Shown one piece after another: positions 16,950-26,157 of a stretch of DNA of 64,000 bases. How positions within the stretch are numbered: the stretch's first letter is position 1; the number at the start of each line of letters is the position of its first letter. The notes below the pieces were generated by a model. The model was not told the origin of the DNA. It ran no database searches and saw nothing but the letters and a program-made list of their open reading frames with translations. Origin of the DNA: Flavobacteriaceae bacterium GSB9 (lineage in GTDB: Bacteria; Bacteroidota; Bacteroidia; Flavobacteriales; Flavobacteriaceae); contig CP062007.1 of NCBI GenBank assembly GCA_022749295.1, positions 1,426,001 to 1,490,000 on the forward strand, given 5' to 3'. Made by a program: the position numbers and the translations under genes.

Positions 16950-18671
16950 ATGAAAATCAAACTTACCGTTCTACTTACAACATTTATAGTTTTATTTACA
17001 CTTCTATTTAAAACTTCTCCCGAAAAAGTATATGATTACCCGAACAAAATTGCAGCTAAAATGAGCTGTACCCCAGCGATTTTTTTGCTAAGCGATATTG
17101 ATACCACAAAACAAATCGCCCCTTTATTCGAAAATTTAGGAAACCATACTTATAAGGTAAGTACAAATAGCGCTTTGGCACAAAAGTTTTTCGATCAGGG
17201 CTTAAGGTTAACTTATGCATTTAACCATGCCGAGGCACACCGCTCATTTATGGAAGCTGCGAGATTAGATTCCAATTTAGCAATGGCTTATTGGGGCCAA
17301 GCCTATGTACTAGGACCAAACATAAATGACCCAATGCCTGATGAAGAACGTAAAAACAAGTGCAACGAGGCTATTGAAAAAGCCAAGTCACTAGCAAAAA
17401 GTGGATCACCCAAAGAACAAGCATTGATTGAAGCATTGTCCTTTAGATACTCCACAAATTTAGAAACTGATGTTGAAGTTTTGAATATGGCCTATATGGA
17501 AGCCATGACCGAAGTTGCAAAAAACTATACAAACGATGCTGACATTTTAACTCTTTACGCAGCTTCAGTAATGAATACAGTACCGTGGAATTATTGGGAC
17601 AAAAATGGTAATCCATCTCCCAATATCCTTGAGGCAAAAACCGCATTGGAAAATGCTATAAAAATAAATCCAAATCACCCAGGGGCACACCACTATTATA
17701 TTCATATGGTAGAGCTGCCTCAACCAGACTTGGCCGTACCAAGTGCAGAAAAATTAGGGACGCTTATGCCTGCAGCTGGCCATATTGTACACATGCCTTC
17801 TCATGTTTACATTAGAGTTGGGAGATACAAAGATGCCGTAATCGCCAACCAGAAAGCTATTTTGGCGGATGAAGATTATATTTCTCAATGTTATGCACAA
17901 GGCATGTACCCACTTGGATATTATCCTCATAATATCCATTTTCTGTGGTCGGCATCAAGTTTATTGGGTGCAAGCGAAATGGCTATTAATGCAGCAAAAA
18001 AAACGGCTGAAAAAGTTCCGGTAGGCGAAATGAAAGAGCTACATTTTTTACAAAATTTTGCATCAATACCTCTTTTGGCTTACACAAGATTTGGCAAATG
18101 GAATGATATTTTAACTTTTCCTAAGCCTAATGATGAAATTAAGCATTTAAAACTCATTTGGCATTATGCACGAGGTGTGGCCTTTGTGAGAAAAAATAAT
18201 ATTAAAGAAGCCATAGAAGAACTTAAAGCTATCGATAACTTAAAAAAAGACCCAGAAATGGAAACATTAGTTGCTACAGGCTTTGATAGCGGAACAACAA
18301 TAGCTGCACTTGCTTATGAAGTAGTAGCTGGAGAAATTGCATCCGTAAAAAACAATATGGAAAAAGCTATTAAACATTTTGAAAATGCCGTAGAGATTGA
18401 AGATGATCTCATTTATAACGAGCCCGCTGCATGGCACATCCCAACAAGACAAAACTTGGGTGCTGTACTTTTAAAAGCAAATAAATACAAGGCTGCCGAA
18501 AGAGTTTTTAAAGAAGATTTAGAAGTTCTCAGACAAAATGGCTGGTCATTAATGGGATTATATAAAAGTTTGAAGTTTCAAGGAAAATTAGATGAAGCAG
18601 GAGCTGTACTAAAAGAATTCAATAAGGCCTGGGAAGACAGTGATATAGAAATACAAACCTCAATATTGTAA
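16950..18671 (+). CDS. TPR repeat protein, exported
   Basis: This 573-residue protein opens with a hydrophobic stretch (LTVLLTTFIVLFTLLF) that acts as a signal peptide or anchor. At least five TPR units follow. The clearest are AEAHRSFMEAARLDSNLAMAYW, NILEAKTALENAIKINPNHPG and AIKHFENAVEIEDDLIYNEP. A HYYIHMVE segment with several histidines (about residues 247-255, plus HMPSH) could bind a metal, as in related proteins. There is no enzyme domain I recognise. It stands alone, with 146 bp before and 77 bp after it. Confidence 0.8.
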   Translation: MKIKLTVLLTTFIVLFTLLFKTSPEKVYDYPNKIAAKMSCTPAIFLLSDIDTTKQIAPLFENLGNHTYKVSTNSALAQKFFDQGLRLTYAFNHAEAHRSFMEAARLDSNLAMAYWGQAYVLGPNINDPMPDEERKNKCNEAIEKAKSLAKSGSPKEQALIEALSFRYSTNLETDVEVLNMAYMEAMTEVAKNYTNDADILTLYAASVMNTVPWNYWDKNGNPSPNILEAKTALENAIKINPNHPGAHHYYIHMVELPQPDLAVPSAEKLGTLMPAAGHIVHMPSHVYIRVGRYKDAVIANQKAILADEDYISQCYAQGMYPLGYYPHNIHFLWSASSLLGASEMAINAAKKTAEKVPVGEMKELHFLQNFASIPLLAYTRFGKWNDILTFPKPNDEIKHLKLIWHYARGVAFVRKNNIKEAIEELKAIDNLKKDPEMETLVATGFDSGTTIAALAYEVVAGEIASVKNNMEKAIKHFENAVEIEDDLIYNEPAAWHIPTRQNLGAVLLKANKYKAAERVFKEDLEVLRQNGWSLMGLYKSLKFQGKLDEAGAVLKEFNKAWEDSDIEIQTSIL

Positions 18672-18724
18672 ATAACTTTTTCAAATTGACTTGGAATAGG
18701 GACGCTTATTTTGGGCTAAAAATT

Positions 18725-18732
18725 TATCTTTG
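18725..18732 (+). promoter_or_regulatory. -7 promoter element of rmuC
   Basis: TATCTTTG matches TAnnTTTG, 16 bases before the rmuC ATG. No -33 TTTG at the usual distance. Confidence 0.4.
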
Positions 18733-18748
18733 AAATTATTTTTTCCAA

Positions 18749-20131
18749 ATGAACGACAGTCTTATTCTCATTTTAGCTATCATTATTGCAGCCGGTATCG
18801 GTACCTATTTGGGTATGTTTATCAGCAAATTAAAAATCAAAAGCCAGGAGAGCACTTTAACAGAACGCAATAATAGTTTAGAGCAAAAACTGCATGAGCA
18901 AAAGGAAATAGGTGAAGTTGAACTGAACCGACAAAGCGAACAATTCAATAAGCAAATTTCAGATTTAAAAGCAACAATCGAAAAAATCGAAAATGAGCGT
19001 GAAGCCATTCGAAGAGAAAAAGATTTTCTGAATTCCGAACTGGCCAGAAAAAATGCCGATTTTGAAAACCTTCAGAAAAAAAACCAAGAACAGAAAGATG
19101 AAGTGAGCAAGCTTCAGGAGAAATTCACCAAAGAATTTGAAAATCTTGCCAATAAAATCCTGGATGAAAAATCGAGCAAATTCACCGAGCAAAATAAGGA
19201 AAACATAAAAAACATCCTTAATCCGCTTCAAGAAAAGATAAAAACCTTTGAAGAAAAAGTTGATTTAAGCCAAAAGGAAAGCATCAGTATGCATTCGGCT
19301 CTAAAAGAACAATTATTGGGGTTAAAAGACCTAAACCAGCAGATGACCAAAGAAGCCACTAACCTAACCCGAGCTTTAAAAGGCGACAGTAAAATGCAAG
19401 GTAATTGGGGCGAATTGGTTTTAGAACGTGTTTTGGAAAAATCAGGGCTGGAAAAAGACCGCGAGTATTTTGTGCAACAAAGTTTTACAAGAGACGATAA
19501 TTCGCGTGTAATGCCCGATGTCGTTTTGCACCTTCCTGATGGTAAAAAAATGATAATCGACTCTAAGGTCTCGCTAACCGATTACGAGCGCTTGGTAAAT
19601 GCCGAAGACGACCAAAAAGCCCTATTTTTAAAAGCACATATAAATTCAGTAAAAAAGCATGTCGACCAACTTTCGGAAAAAAATTATCAGGATTTATATG
19701 ATATTGAGTCGCCCGATTTTGTATTGATGTTCATCCCCATCGAGCCTGCTTTTGCGATTGTTGTAAATGAAGATAATGCCATTTATAATAAAGCCTTTGA
19801 GAAGAATATTGTAATTGTAACACCCTCTACCCTATTGGCCACATTGCGCACCATAGACACCATGTGGAACAACGAAAAACAACAGCGGAATGCCATTGAA
19901 ATTGCGCGACAAGCTGGTGCATTATATGATAAATTTGAAGGTTTGGTAAGCGATTTGACGGGTGTTGGCAAAAAAATAGACGCTGCCAAAAGCGACTACT
20001 CTGCGGCCATGAACAAATTGGTTGAGGGTCGAGGGAACCTAGTAAAAAGCGTTGAAAAGTTGAAAAAAATGGGTGCGAAAGCCAAAAAATCGCTACCCGA
20101 AGCTATTATAAAACGATCTCAAGAAAATTAA
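18749..20131 (+). CDS. rmuC: DNA recombination protein RmuC
   Basis: This 460-residue protein has an N-terminal membrane anchor (LILILAIIIAAGIGTYLG) and a long coiled coil (about 30-200). The RmuC nuclease-like domain follows at about 215-400, with MQGNWGELVLERVLEKSGL, MPDVVLHLPDGKKMIIDSK and the DFVLMFIPIEPAF strand. RmuC limits inversions at short inverted repeats in E. coli, and its domain resembles PD-(D/E)XK nucleases. It is followed by the thioesterase gene after 14 bp, so they are probably co-transcribed. Confidence 0.93.
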   Translation: MNDSLILILAIIIAAGIGTYLGMFISKLKIKSQESTLTERNNSLEQKLHEQKEIGEVELNRQSEQFNKQISDLKATIEKIENEREAIRREKDFLNSELARKNADFENLQKKNQEQKDEVSKLQEKFTKEFENLANKILDEKSSKFTEQNKENIKNILNPLQEKIKTFEEKVDLSQKESISMHSALKEQLLGLKDLNQQMTKEATNLTRALKGDSKMQGNWGELVLERVLEKSGLEKDREYFVQQSFTRDDNSRVMPDVVLHLPDGKKMIIDSKVSLTDYERLVNAEDDQKALFLKAHINSVKKHVDQLSEKNYQDLYDIESPDFVLMFIPIEPAFAIVVNEDNAIYNKAFEKNIVIVTPSTLLATLRTIDTMWNNEKQQRNAIEIARQAGALYDKFEGLVSDLTGVGKKIDAAKSDYSAAMNKLVEGRGNLVKSVEKLKKMGAKAKKSLPEAIIKRSQEN

Positions 20132-20145
20132 CAAAACTCATCTTT

Positions 20146-20685
20146 ATGTTTAAACACGCTAAAGAATCACAAGTTACAATAACACAATTAATGTTGCCTT
20201 CGCATTCGAATTTTAGTGGAAAAATCCACGGTGGGCACATACTAAACCTGATGGACCAAATAGCCTTTGCTTGTGCTTCAAAACATTCCAGACATTATTG
20301 TGTAACAGCATCGGTTAACCGTGTTGATTTTTTAAACCCGATTGAAGTTGGCGAATTAGTTACTTTAAAAGCATCTATTAATTATACGGGCAGAACTTCT
20401 ATGGTTGTTGGCTTACGCATTGAATCTGAGAACGTCCAAACAGGAGAGGTAAAACATTGTAATTCTTCATATTTCACTATGGTTGCCAAAGACGAAAACG
20501 GTAAAAATGTACCCGTTCCAGGTTTAATTTTAGATGACGTACAAAGTGTAAGACGTTTTGCCAGAAGTATTGCACGCCAACAGCAAGCTAAAACGAGAAG
20601 CACTAAATTTAATTCTTCAGAATTTAAGATTGAAGAGCATTTGGATTTTATAAAAACCCAGAATGCTAAAATTGAACTGGGCTAA
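20146..20685 (+). CDS. Acyl-CoA thioesterase, hotdog fold
   Basis: This 179-residue hotdog-fold protein has the YciA/BACH-type signature GKIHGGHILNLMDQIAFACA, followed by CVTASVNRVDFLNPIEVGE. These are the catalytic region and core strand of the family. It should hydrolyse acyl-CoA esters in the cytoplasm; chain-length preference cannot be read. The stop codon overlaps the stop of the convergent TonB receptor by 4 bp (20682-20685). Confidence 0.9.
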   Translation: MFKHAKESQVTITQLMLPSHSNFSGKIHGGHILNLMDQIAFACASKHSRHYCVTASVNRVDFLNPIEVGELVTLKASINYTGRTSMVVGLRIESENVQTGEVKHCNSSYFTMVAKDENGKNVPVPGLILDDVQSVRRFARSIARQQQAKTRSTKFNSSEFKIEEHLDFIKTQNAKIELG

Positions 20686-22979
20686 AAGTAAACCCTTAAT
20701 ACAAAATTTGGGGTAAACCCGAGAGACGTTTCTTGTGTTTTAGCGATAGTTCCTTCTGAATTAACACGGAAAATATTGTTTATTTCATTATCGGTATCAA
20801 AAATATTCCAGATAGACGCTCCCAAATCGGCTTTTGTATGTGTTCCAATCTTGAAACGATATAACATCGATATATCGGCCTTAAAGTAATCGCTTAAATA
20901 GCTACTGTTACTGGATTCAAAATTTACGCTATTGTTAACCACCTCATTTCCCATCACAGGAAAGGTTGTTGGTTTTCCAGAAAACCAATTAAATCCAGCA
21001 GAAATTTTAAGGTTTTGCAGCATATAAGTCGTTCCCAATGTCAACGCATGGTTAAGGTTATAATTACTTGGAAAAGTTCGATTTTGCAATGATTGAAAAC
21101 TATAATTATTATCCATATGGGCATAACTTAGCCATACATTAAATTGCCGAATGCGCTTTCGTAAAATAAAATCTAAACCATTGGTTTGGTAGCTACCACT
21201 TGCTTTAGCAAATTGATATTGGTTTTGAAAACCCTGACTTTGGGCTGTAATACCATTCACTTTTTTATGATAAATCTCGGCACTCAACAACCATCCACTT
21301 TTACTGTAGCTTAAACCCAACGACACTTGCCTGCTCTTAAGTATTGGAATATCTGTATTGTTGGCCAAAAACCACCGCCGTTTTTCTACACCCAAAAAGT
21401 CGTTTTGAAAACTTATAATTTGCGTAGTATTTTGGTGCTTCAATTCTCCCAAAACCTCAATATTGAAATGCTCCTTAAACTTATGGTTGAAACTAAATCG
21501 GGGCTCTAAAAGTTGTTTATTGAATTTATCGATATGATTAAACCTTAAACCTGCTGATAAATTGGTTAACCCGCTGCGCGATGTATAATTTAACTGAGAA
21601 AAAAGCCCATGGGTACGCACGACCTCTGATACTAAAAATCTATAAATTGGTTTATCAACATCATCTAAATTGCTCACTTTGGTTTCAACACTATGGTAAC
21701 CTGCAAGCAAACTCAAGTTTTCATTAAACCGGTGGTAAGATTTAAATTTGAAACTTGTTTCAGAAACCACATTCTCCTGCAAAAACCGCTGGTTGTCTAA
21801 AATGTTCGCGTTTATTGCTTTCAGTTTGTAATCCGTCTCATAAATCTCTATTTTGGTTCTTAGCCTATTATTCCATTTACGAGCATAACTAATGGCACCC
21901 GCAATGCTATTTTGCTCCACACTGCTTCTGCGTGATTCTTGGTTAGTGTTTTCATAAAAAATCAATTCGTTGGCAACATTAATAAAGTTAACACGCAATT
22001 CGTCTTTCTCTGTAATTTTATAAATCCACCTAAAGGAGGCATCATAAAAATCAAATTGTTCATTAGAATTCCTTAAGGAGTTCGAAGTATTATCCACTTC
22101 AGTACCTTCCGATATTTTTCTGAAAAACTTATGGTAGGCTGGTGTTTCAACCCAATCGCTAATAGATTTACGCAAAGCCAATTGTATTGACGATTTTTTG
22201 CTTATCGGCACATCGGCAAAACCATTGGCATCTATAAAATTTAAAGCTATATTTCCTTTAAATTGAGTGTTAATATCATCCTTAGTTTTCATGGCAATGG
22301 TACCCGAAATACCATCGGTTAACGAAACATCCGAGCCATTTTTAACAAGAACCACTTTTTCGGTAATTTGAGGGTTGTACATGGAAATGAGTCCGAAAAA
22401 ATGCCCAGACTGATACATTTTAATACCGTCCCATAGTATGAGGTTTTGGTCGTGGCTACCTCCTCTTATATTAATATTTGACACATTTTCGTTTATACTT
22501 TGAATACCAGGAAACGCCTGCACCGATTGGAGTACGTCGGCCTCAATTAGTCCAGGAAGCATACTAAAATTTGAGAAATCGATTTTAAAGGAACCATTGT
22601 TTAGTTTATTTATTCCTCTTACAATATAACCAGGCACTATAACCTCTTGCAATTGCTGCAACTTTTGGCTTTTAAAAGACGTACTGCTTGCTTGGCTCAC
22701 TAAAACAAAAAAATCACCAATTACTGTATAATTAAATTCGGTATTATTTCTCAGATAGTTTAAAGTTTCTTTAAAAGAAAACCCTTTTGAAGGCGCAACA
22801 AGCCGTATGTGTTCTACGGCATCTTTTGCATAATTAAACTGGTATCCAAACTGCTGTTCTATAGCGCTAAAAACCAGAACAAGCGGTAGTTTTTTGTTAT
22901 TTTCTTGGCTGGCTACCTTTAAAGAAAACACCAAAAGCAGAAACCATAATAAAGTGAAGTTTTTAATTTTTATTTGCAT
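20682..22979 (-). CDS. TonB-dependent receptor with N-terminal STN signalling domain
   Basis: This 765-residue protein has a signal peptide ending near VASQE. An STN (secretin/TonB short N-terminal) domain at about 30-95 links FecA-type receptors to FecR. The plug domain is at about 130-235 (VQAFPGIQSINENVSNINIRGGS, LWDGIKMYQSGHFFGLISMYNP), and a barrel runs to the C-terminal RVYF. The gene overlaps the upstream fecR-like gene by 17 bp. The sigma factor - FecR - receptor order is the cell-surface signalling arrangement: ligand binding relieves the anti-sigma. The ligand is not readable; the divergent lipoprotein and redox genes are possible targets. Confidence 0.9.
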   Translation of the reverse strand: MQIKIKNFTLLWFLLLVFSLKVASQENNKKLPLVLVFSAIEQQFGYQFNYAKDAVEHIRLVAPSKGFSFKETLNYLRNNTEFNYTVIGDFFVLVSQASSTSFKSQKLQQLQEVIVPGYIVRGINKLNNGSFKIDFSNFSMLPGLIEADVLQSVQAFPGIQSINENVSNINIRGGSHDQNLILWDGIKMYQSGHFFGLISMYNPQITEKVVLVKNGSDVSLTDGISGTIAMKTKDDINTQFKGNIALNFIDANGFADVPISKKSSIQLALRKSISDWVETPAYHKFFRKISEGTEVDNTSNSLRNSNEQFDFYDASFRWIYKITEKDELRVNFINVANELIFYENTNQESRRSSVEQNSIAGAISYARKWNNRLRTKIEIYETDYKLKAINANILDNQRFLQENVVSETSFKFKSYHRFNENLSLLAGYHSVETKVSNLDDVDKPIYRFLVSEVVRTHGLFSQLNYTSRSGLTNLSAGLRFNHIDKFNKQLLEPRFSFNHKFKEHFNIEVLGELKHQNTTQIISFQNDFLGVEKRRWFLANNTDIPILKSRQVSLGLSYSKSGWLLSAEIYHKKVNGITAQSQGFQNQYQFAKASGSYQTNGLDFILRKRIRQFNVWLSYAHMDNNYSFQSLQNRTFPSNYNLNHALTLGTTYMLQNLKISAGFNWFSGKPTTFPVMGNEVVNNSVNFESSNSSYLSDYFKADISMLYRFKIGTHTKADLGASIWNIFDTDNEINNIFRVNSEGTIAKTQETSLGFTPNFVLRVYF

Positions 22980-23874
22980 GAATTACAACTTCGTTAGACG
23001 AACTTATTTTGTATTTCAGTCCCATCGGCTTTGTAATTGAAATGAGTGCTTCATTTAAATTATCATGCTTAAACCCTCCTGTAAATTTTCGTTTAGCATT
23101 AATGTCTTCAAGACTTACCTCAATATCATATTGCCTTTTTAATTCTTCAATCACAACAGTAAACGGTACATCTTTAAAGCTACTTATTTTATCAACCCAT
23201 TGCGGCGTTTTTAAAGTTGTTTCTAGGTTCAGTATTTTATTATCCTGCATTTGAAAAGCCTCACCAGATGCCAAAACCTGGCTAATAATTCTTGATGACA
23301 CCTTAACCGAGCCTTCATAACAAGTTACCTCAAAATAATTATCGCGTTGTTTTACATTAAACTGCGTTCCTAAAACACTTACAACACCATCTTGTGTTAC
23401 AACTTTAAATTGACTCCCTTTTTCAACTTTAAAAAAGGCTTCGCCATTTAGTTTAATTTCTCGATTGGTTTTCCAATGCTTTTTATTGAATTCTATTTGA
23501 GATAGTGCATTTAAAACTACTTGAGAATCATCTGGAAGCTCAATGTTTATTTTCTCGGCTACAAGTGTTTTAACGATTGTTTTACCACTACTGAAAAAAT
23601 AAAAATATACACCAAAAGCAATTAATAAAACGGCTGCCACTTTAAATAAAGGTTTTAGCCATTTAATTTTTGTAGAAGTGTCTTTGCTTGTTTCGTATTT
23701 GTTTTTAAAAGTTTCAAAGTCATCAACACTAGAAACATTTGATGCTTTAAATTGCTTTGCCGTTTCAACAATACGGGTGTTTAACTCAAAATCATCAAGC
23801 TTTTCAAACACTTGTTTTTCGTCATCCGTTAGCTCATTTTTAAGCCATTTTTTTACCAAGTCCTCCTTTTTCAC
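22963..23874 (-). CDS. FecR family anti-sigma regulator
   Basis: This 303-residue protein has an N-terminal cytoplasmic domain (KKWLKNELTDDEKQ) and one membrane segment at about 75-93. The FecR domain lies at about 105-200 (INIELPDDSQVVLNALSQIEF, LNGEAFFKVEKGSQFKVVTQDG, VSVLGTQFNVKQRDN). A DUF4974/STN-like C-terminal domain follows at about 235-300. It should hold the adjacent sigma factor inactive until the receptor signals. It lies between the sigma factor (46 bp gap) and the receptor (17 bp overlap). Confidence 0.92.
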   Translation of the reverse strand: MKKEDLVKKWLKNELTDDEKQVFEKLDDFELNTRIVETAKQFKASNVSSVDDFETFKNKYETSKDTSTKIKWLKPLFKVAAVLLIAFGVYFYFFSSGKTIVKTLVAEKINIELPDDSQVVLNALSQIEFNKKHWKTNREIKLNGEAFFKVEKGSQFKVVTQDGVVSVLGTQFNVKQRDNYFEVTCYEGSVKVSSRIISQVLASGEAFQMQDNKILNLETTLKTPQWVDKISSFKDVPFTVVIEELKRQYDIEVSLEDINAKRKFTGGFKHDNLNEALISITKPMGLKYKISSSNEVVIHANKN

Positions 23875-23920
23875 TCCCTTTAATTTACATTAATAACAAC
23901 TTCATACTAAAAACTCCTGA

Positions 23921-24442
23921 TTATTTTATATTAAAATTTTCAAGTGACGCTTTAAGTTTTTTAAACGCAGTATAAATTCTATATTCCACAACTTTATTGG
24001 TCACACCAAGTTGCTCTGCTATCTCGCTGTGCTTCTTCCCTTCTACTTTATTGAGTAAAAAGGCCACGCGTTGTTCTTCAGACAAATTGGCCAAAACTGT
24101 TTTATATTTTTCTAAAAACTGACTTTGCTCCAACAAAAATTCGGGTGTTTCATGAGTGTGCTTCCTACTATGCTTTCTTTCGTAATTTAAAACTACTTTT
24201 TGGTGTTTTATATCGTTAAGCGCCATGTTGTTTGCCACGGTAAACAAAAAAGATTTGGCCTTAGCCACTTTTACTTTTTTACAATACTTCCAAAGTTTTA
24301 TAAATGCTTCCTGAGTTTTATCATTGGGGTTAATTTTGGTTCCATATTTATAATAAAGATAGTCATGTAAATCCTTTGAGTATTTATTGTAAATACTCTC
24401 GAAAACACGAGTTTCGCAGATGTTATTAGGGTCTTTAGGCAA
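23921..24442 (-). CDS. ECF RNA polymerase sigma factor, FecI type
   Basis: This 173-residue ECF sigma factor has region 2 as INPNDKTQEAFIKLWKYC and region 4 as LSEEQRVAFLLNKVEGKKHSEIAEQLGV. The recognition helix is NKVVEYRIYTAFKKL. It starts the FecI-FecR-TonB-receptor operon. A 108-bp spacer separates it from a divergent lipoprotein gene at 24551, which would be a natural target for it. I see no clear ECF promoter motif by eye in this spacer. Confidence 0.92.
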   Translation of the reverse strand: MPKDPNNICETRVFESIYNKYSKDLHDYLYYKYGTKINPNDKTQEAFIKLWKYCKKVKVAKAKSFLFTVANNMALNDIKHQKVVLNYERKHSRKHTHETPEFLLEQSQFLEKYKTVLANLSEEQRVAFLLNKVEGKKHSEIAEQLGVTNKVVEYRIYTAFKKLKASLENFNIK

Positions 24443-24550
24443 GGTTAAAAAAATTATTTGATAAAGGTATATAAATATTTCTACAAAAATAATTTGAGGA
24501 ATTTTTCCGTTTGAGTTGTTATTTAATTAAACGGGCAAACCAATTGTAAA

Positions 24551-25624
24551 ATGAAACCCCCATTAAAAACTTTATTTATTTGTTTTCTTTCAATTAATGT
24601 TGCGATGATGTCTTGCAGGGAAGAAGAGATGGTACTGATTGAAACCCCTGAAGAAGACCAGCTTTTATACAACTCGGCTGTTGCTAATTTGATGCAAAGA
24701 ACGAGCATGAATGATGGCTCGATTGACAATATTATAGACAATGCTAATTGTTATAATATTAAACGTCCTGTTACCTTGAGTGCCAATAACGAAGAAGTTT
24801 TGGTTAAAGTTGAGGATGATTTAAAAATAATTGAGCATATTTTTGATGACTCCGATGACGATATTGATATACTATCGTTAAACTTCCCTGTTAAAATAAT
24901 TCTTAGTGATTTTAGTGAAATCACTGTTAACAACACGAACGAATTAAATTCCTATTCGAATAACTGCAATGGTGAAAATGAAATTGATGACGACATAGAA
25001 TGCCTGGATTTCATCTACCCTATTACGGCATCATCGTTTAATTCAAAAAATGAAATAATTAATACGGTTAGCCTTGAATCAGACAAGGCTCTTTTTAACT
25101 TTATAAATAATTTGACCAGTTTCGATTTGGTAACGCTCAACTTCCCTTTAAGTTTAAAATTATTAGACAATACCAAAATAACAGTTAACAACTTAACCGA
25201 GTTAGAAAGCACTATTAAAACCTACCAAAGTTATTGCGATGAAGATGACGATTTCGATTATAACGATGACGATTGCAACAATTGTACTCCCAATAAACTT
25301 ACCGATATTTTAGTTAATTGCTCAGATTGGTCTGTTGATCAATTAGAACGTTATGGCTACGATTACGATGATTACTACGATGGCTACAAATTTAATTTTT
25401 CCAGTAACGGAACCGTATCGGCAGATTATTACGGAGATACAAACTACGGCACATGGGAGGCCAATGGCTCAGGAAACAACATCACAGTAACCATTAACAT
25501 CCCCAGTTTACCATATTGTAATAACGATTGGAGACTGCATGAAATATCGGAATACTCTGATTCTAAAGTCGACTTTAGAGTTGGAGGTGACGATCGCTTG
25601 CGCTATAAAAACAATTGTGATTAA
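24551..25624 (+). CDS. Acidic lipoprotein with duplicated N-terminal module
   Basis: I do not recognise a named family. The 357-residue product has a lipobox cysteine at residue 22 (AMMSCREE). Two related modules follow, at about 75-137 and 155-225. Each ends in a strand pair of the form LNFPvkiiLsDfseITVNNtnEL: LNFPVKIILSDFSEITVNN in the first and LNFPLSLKLLDNTKITVNN in the second. A very acidic, Cys-containing linker follows at about 228-248 (DEDDDFDYNDDDCNNC). The C-terminal domain (about 250-357) resembles small lipocalin-like folds by its alternating aromatic strands. Acidic clusters could bind cations. It is divergent from the FecI-type sigma factor and heads the plus-strand redox gene run. 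Confidence 0.7.
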   Translation: MKPPLKTLFICFLSINVAMMSCREEEMVLIETPEEDQLLYNSAVANLMQRTSMNDGSIDNIIDNANCYNIKRPVTLSANNEEVLVKVEDDLKIIEHIFDDSDDDIDILSLNFPVKIILSDFSEITVNNTNELNSYSNNCNGENEIDDDIECLDFIYPITASSFNSKNEIINTVSLESDKALFNFINNLTSFDLVTLNFPLSLKLLDNTKITVNNLTELESTIKTYQSYCDEDDDFDYNDDDCNNCTPNKLTDILVNCSDWSVDQLERYGYDYDDYYDGYKFNFSSNGTVSADYYGDTNYGTWEANGSGNNITVTINIPSLPYCNNDWRLHEISEYSDSKVDFRVGGDDRLRYKNNCD

Positions 25625-25718
25625 TTTAAAAACAATAAAGAAAACATTAAATAAAAAAGAAAAATTAATAACTTCAACACCGTTGATACCTAGTTAAAAG
25701 CTATTTAATGTTTAACAG

Positions 25719-25749
25719 AAACTGCTTCGGTTTTTGGTTGAAGCAGTTT
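25719..25749 (+). promoter_or_regulatory. Stem-loop between lipoprotein and OB-fold gene
   Basis: A perfect 10-bp stem AAACTGCTTC (25719-25728) / GAAGCAGTTT (25740-25749) with an 11-base loop lies 15 bp before the next ATG. It lacks a U-run on the plus strand, so it may be a weak terminator, a processing site or a leader structure. Confidence 0.5.
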
Positions 25750-25764
25750 AAAAGATAAAATGTT

Positions 25765-26145
25765 ATGAAAAAATGGATAGTTATTATTATACTTCTAATA
25801 GCCGTAATTATTGGCTACAACTACCTGTACCAAGACCACCGAGATATAGCATCGGAAGCGGCCAACTACACGGTGAGTTCGCAAAACCTGAAAAGTGAAT
25901 TTGAAACCTCTCCAATTCAAGCAGAACAAAAATACCTGAATAAAACCATTGAAGTTTCTGGTATTGTTTCAGAATTCAACCTAAACGACTTGACTTTAAA
26001 TGACAATATTTTTTGCATACTAAAAAATCCAAAACAAGAATTAAAAGTTGGGACATCAATAAAAGTAAAAGGACGCATAATTGGCTATGACGATTTATTG
26101 GAACAAATTAAATTAGACCAATGTACAATTATTAATAATTTATAA
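25765..26145 (+). CDS. OB-fold protein (tRNA_anti-like), membrane anchored
   Basis: This 126-residue protein has an N-terminal membrane segment (WIVIIILLIAVIIGYNYLY). A single OB-fold of the tRNA_anti-like kind follows, seen in KYLNKTIEVSGIVSEFNL and LKVGTSIKVKGRIIGYDDL with a final cysteine strand (DQCTIINN). The fold is common in exported Bacteroidota proteins; no ligand is known for this kind. It is followed by the cupredoxin gene after 12 bp and so belongs to the same transcript. Confidence 0.75.
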   Translation: MKKWIVIIILLIAVIIGYNYLYQDHRDIASEAANYTVSSQNLKSEFETSPIQAEQKYLNKTIEVSGIVSEFNLNDLTLNDNIFCILKNPKQELKVGTSIKVKGRIIGYDDLLEQIKLDQCTIINNL

Positions 26146-26157
26146 TACTTAGAATCT

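Noticed and set aside
20682-20685. Four-base tail-to-tail overlap of thioesterase and TonB receptor genes
   Set aside because: Stop codons of convergent genes overlapping by four bases are common in compact genomes and need no special explanation.
24443-24550. ECF promoter in the divergent spacer of the FecI locus
   Set aside because: I searched both strands for an AAC ... CGTC or similar pair and found no arrangement better than chance by eye.
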